A stretch of DNA of 6,902 bases from Alphaproteobacteria bacterium (GTDB lineage Bacteria; Pseudomonadota; Alphaproteobacteria; Sphingomonadales; Sphingomonadaceae): contig JAHJWA010000321.1 in NCBI GenBank assembly GCA_018828205.1, positions 1 through 6,902 on the forward strand. The letters are read 5' to 3'. Positions 5,882-6,902 of this stretch are shown piece by piece. The notes beneath the pieces were generated by a model that made no database searches, had not been told where the DNA came from, and saw nothing but the letters and a program-made list of their open reading frames with translations. The translations under genes and the position numbers were made by a program. Each line of letters opens with the position of its first letter. Positions within the stretch are counted from its first letter, which is position 1.

Positions 5882-6902
5882 AGCAAACCGTCGATCACCA
5901 TCCTGACGATGCCGAGAAGATCGTCCGCCTGCGCGGTGAAGGCCCGCGCGTCGTACGGCTCTCGCGCAAGGCCGTCGCCCTTGCCAGCGCCGCCGCACTG
6001 GCCCTTGTGGGCGCAGCCGTGCTTTTCGCGCTGCAACCAGCGTCGCAGGACGAGGGCGAAGAGGTCTTCAACACTGCGGGCATCGCTGTAGCCGACGGTC
6101 TCGCATCGGCACCGCAGGACTACTCGCAGGTGCCAAGGCTCGGGCCCCCGCTACCCGGCGATCTCGGCCGACCGATACTCGACGCGCAGGACCGGGGAGC
6201 CGTTGCCGCATTGCCGCCTGTGGGCGCCCAGCCACCTCCGCCGCCGCAAGCGATCAGCCCCGAAGAGGCTCGCCGCCAGCGTATCGAACAGGAGCGCGAC
6301 GCGGCCAGGGGCAGCCGCCTGTTCTTTGGCGGTAGCGCTCGTCCGGCCGCCCCTGGTCCCGCAGCCGCTGCGGAAACCGTAGCGGCAAGCGATCCATCGA
6401 CGATCACGCCATCGCCGCCGCCTGCCTTTCTCGATCGCCCGTCAGAACTTCGTACCGCTTCGGCGCAGGGTCTCGTAGCGTCACCATCCACTGCTGTCCT
6501 GCAGGCCGGTTCGATCATTCCGGCCGCCCTCATTACTGGAATTCGTTCCGACCAGCCCGGCCTCGTAACCGCGCAAGTGACCCAGAATGTTTACGACAGT
6601 CTTTCGGGGCGCCGGCTGCTGATTCCGCAGGGCGCGCGGCTGATCGGCGACTATGCGTCCGATGTCGGCTTCGGCCAGCGCCGCGTCCTGCTCGCTTGGA
6701 TTCGCCTCATCCTGCCCGATGGTCGTTCCATCGTCCTGGACCGCCAACCCGCCGCCGATCCTTCGGGCTATGCCGGGCTCGAGGACGGAGTCGACTATCA
6801 CTGGGGCGGGGTGGTCAAGGCCGCGCTCGTCTCGACCCTGCTTGGCGTCGGCAGCGAAGTCGGTTCGGGCGGCGACAGCGAGCTCGTTCGCGCGCTGCAC
6901 CG
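5875..6902 (+). CDS. trbI: TrbI, VirB10-type channel protein (3'-truncated)
   Basis: TrbI is the VirB10-family protein that spans from inner membrane to outer-membrane complex and pairs with TrbG. The frame stays open to the window end, giving 342 residues plus two bases. Full-length relatives run to about 400, so only the last 50-80 or so are missing. Order: cytoplasmic N-terminus, membrane segment at about 33-52, a long proline-rich periplasmic region (about 86-185, with PPPPP at 120-124 and a charged helix EEARRQRIEQERDAARGSRL at 130-149), then the conserved beta domain. Hallmarks of that domain are AGSIIPAALITGIRSDQPG (211-229), TQNVYDSLSGRRLLIPQGAR (236-255), LILPDGRSIVLDRQP (278-292) and GLEDGVDYHWG (301-311). 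The start overlaps the trbG stop as ATGA without an obvious ribosome binding site. No trbH gene separates it from trbG. Confidence 0.95.
   Translation, partial: MTEQTVDHHPDDAEKIVRLRGEGPRVVRLSRKAVALASAAALALVGAAVLFALQPASQDEGEEVFNTAGIAVADGLASAPQDYSQVPRLGPPLPGDLGRPILDAQDRGAVAALPPVGAQPPPPPQAISPEEARRQRIEQERDAARGSRLFFGGSARPAAPGPAAAAETVAASDPSTITPSPPPAFLDRPSELRTASAQGLVASPSTAVLQAGSIIPAALITGIRSDQPGLVTAQVTQNVYDSLSGRRLLIPQGARLIGDYASDVGFGQRRVLLAWIRLILPDGRSIVLDRQPAADPSGYAGLEDGVDYHWGGVVKAALVSTLLGVGSEVGSGGDSELVRALH

Noticed and set aside
6120..6900. Minus-strand open frames at 6120-6533 and 6481-6900
   Set aside because: They are antisense to trbI, whose plus-strand reading carries clear VirB10-family motifs to the window edge.

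Overview
The window is a single plus-strand stretch of a P-type (trb) conjugation operon, densely packed from end to end. It holds the 3' part of trbE, then trbJ, a small trbK-type gene, trbL, trbF, trbG, and the 5' part of trbI. No gap between genes exceeds 6 nt, and several junctions overlap: ATGA at trbE/trbJ and trbG/trbI, and TGATG at trbF/trbG. I see no promoter, terminator, RNA gene, insertion sequence, CRISPR array or other cargo. Both ends of the window cut through genes.

The DNA is clearly GC-rich (roughly mid-60s percent by eye, not counted) with strong G/C preference at third codon positions. The order E-J-K-L-F-G-I is that of alphaproteobacterial trb clusters (Ti-plasmid-like order, also found on integrative conjugative elements and sphingomonad plasmids), not the RP4 order in which J, K and L follow I. 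The protein sequences look most like versions from Sphingomonadales or related Alphaproteobacteria. That placement is inference from remembered family sequences. Plasmid and integrated element cannot be told apart here.

Region by region: 1-1823 is trbE, the VirB4-type ATPase that energises pilus and channel assembly. 1820-2566 is trbJ, an exported helical VirB5-like protein. 2573-2881 is a small membrane-anchored protein of the putative entry-exclusion TrbK-alt type. 2883-4205 is trbL, the polytopic VirB6-like inner-membrane protein. 4212-4892 is trbF, VirB8-like. 4892-5878 is trbG, VirB9-like. 5875-6902 is trbI, VirB10-like. Together F, G, I and L form most of the envelope-spanning channel, E powers it, J is a secreted accessory/pilus component, and K probably limits redundant transfer between donors. 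trbB, trbC and trbD would be expected just upstream. trbH is absent between trbG and trbI.

Nothing here amounts to an undescribed system. The details most worth a second look are a perfect 8-bp hairpin that displays the trbK Shine-Dalgarno sequence in its loop, an atypical linker in TrbG with an adjacent strong hairpin, and a palindrome over the trbI start codon with no obvious Shine-Dalgarno sequence.
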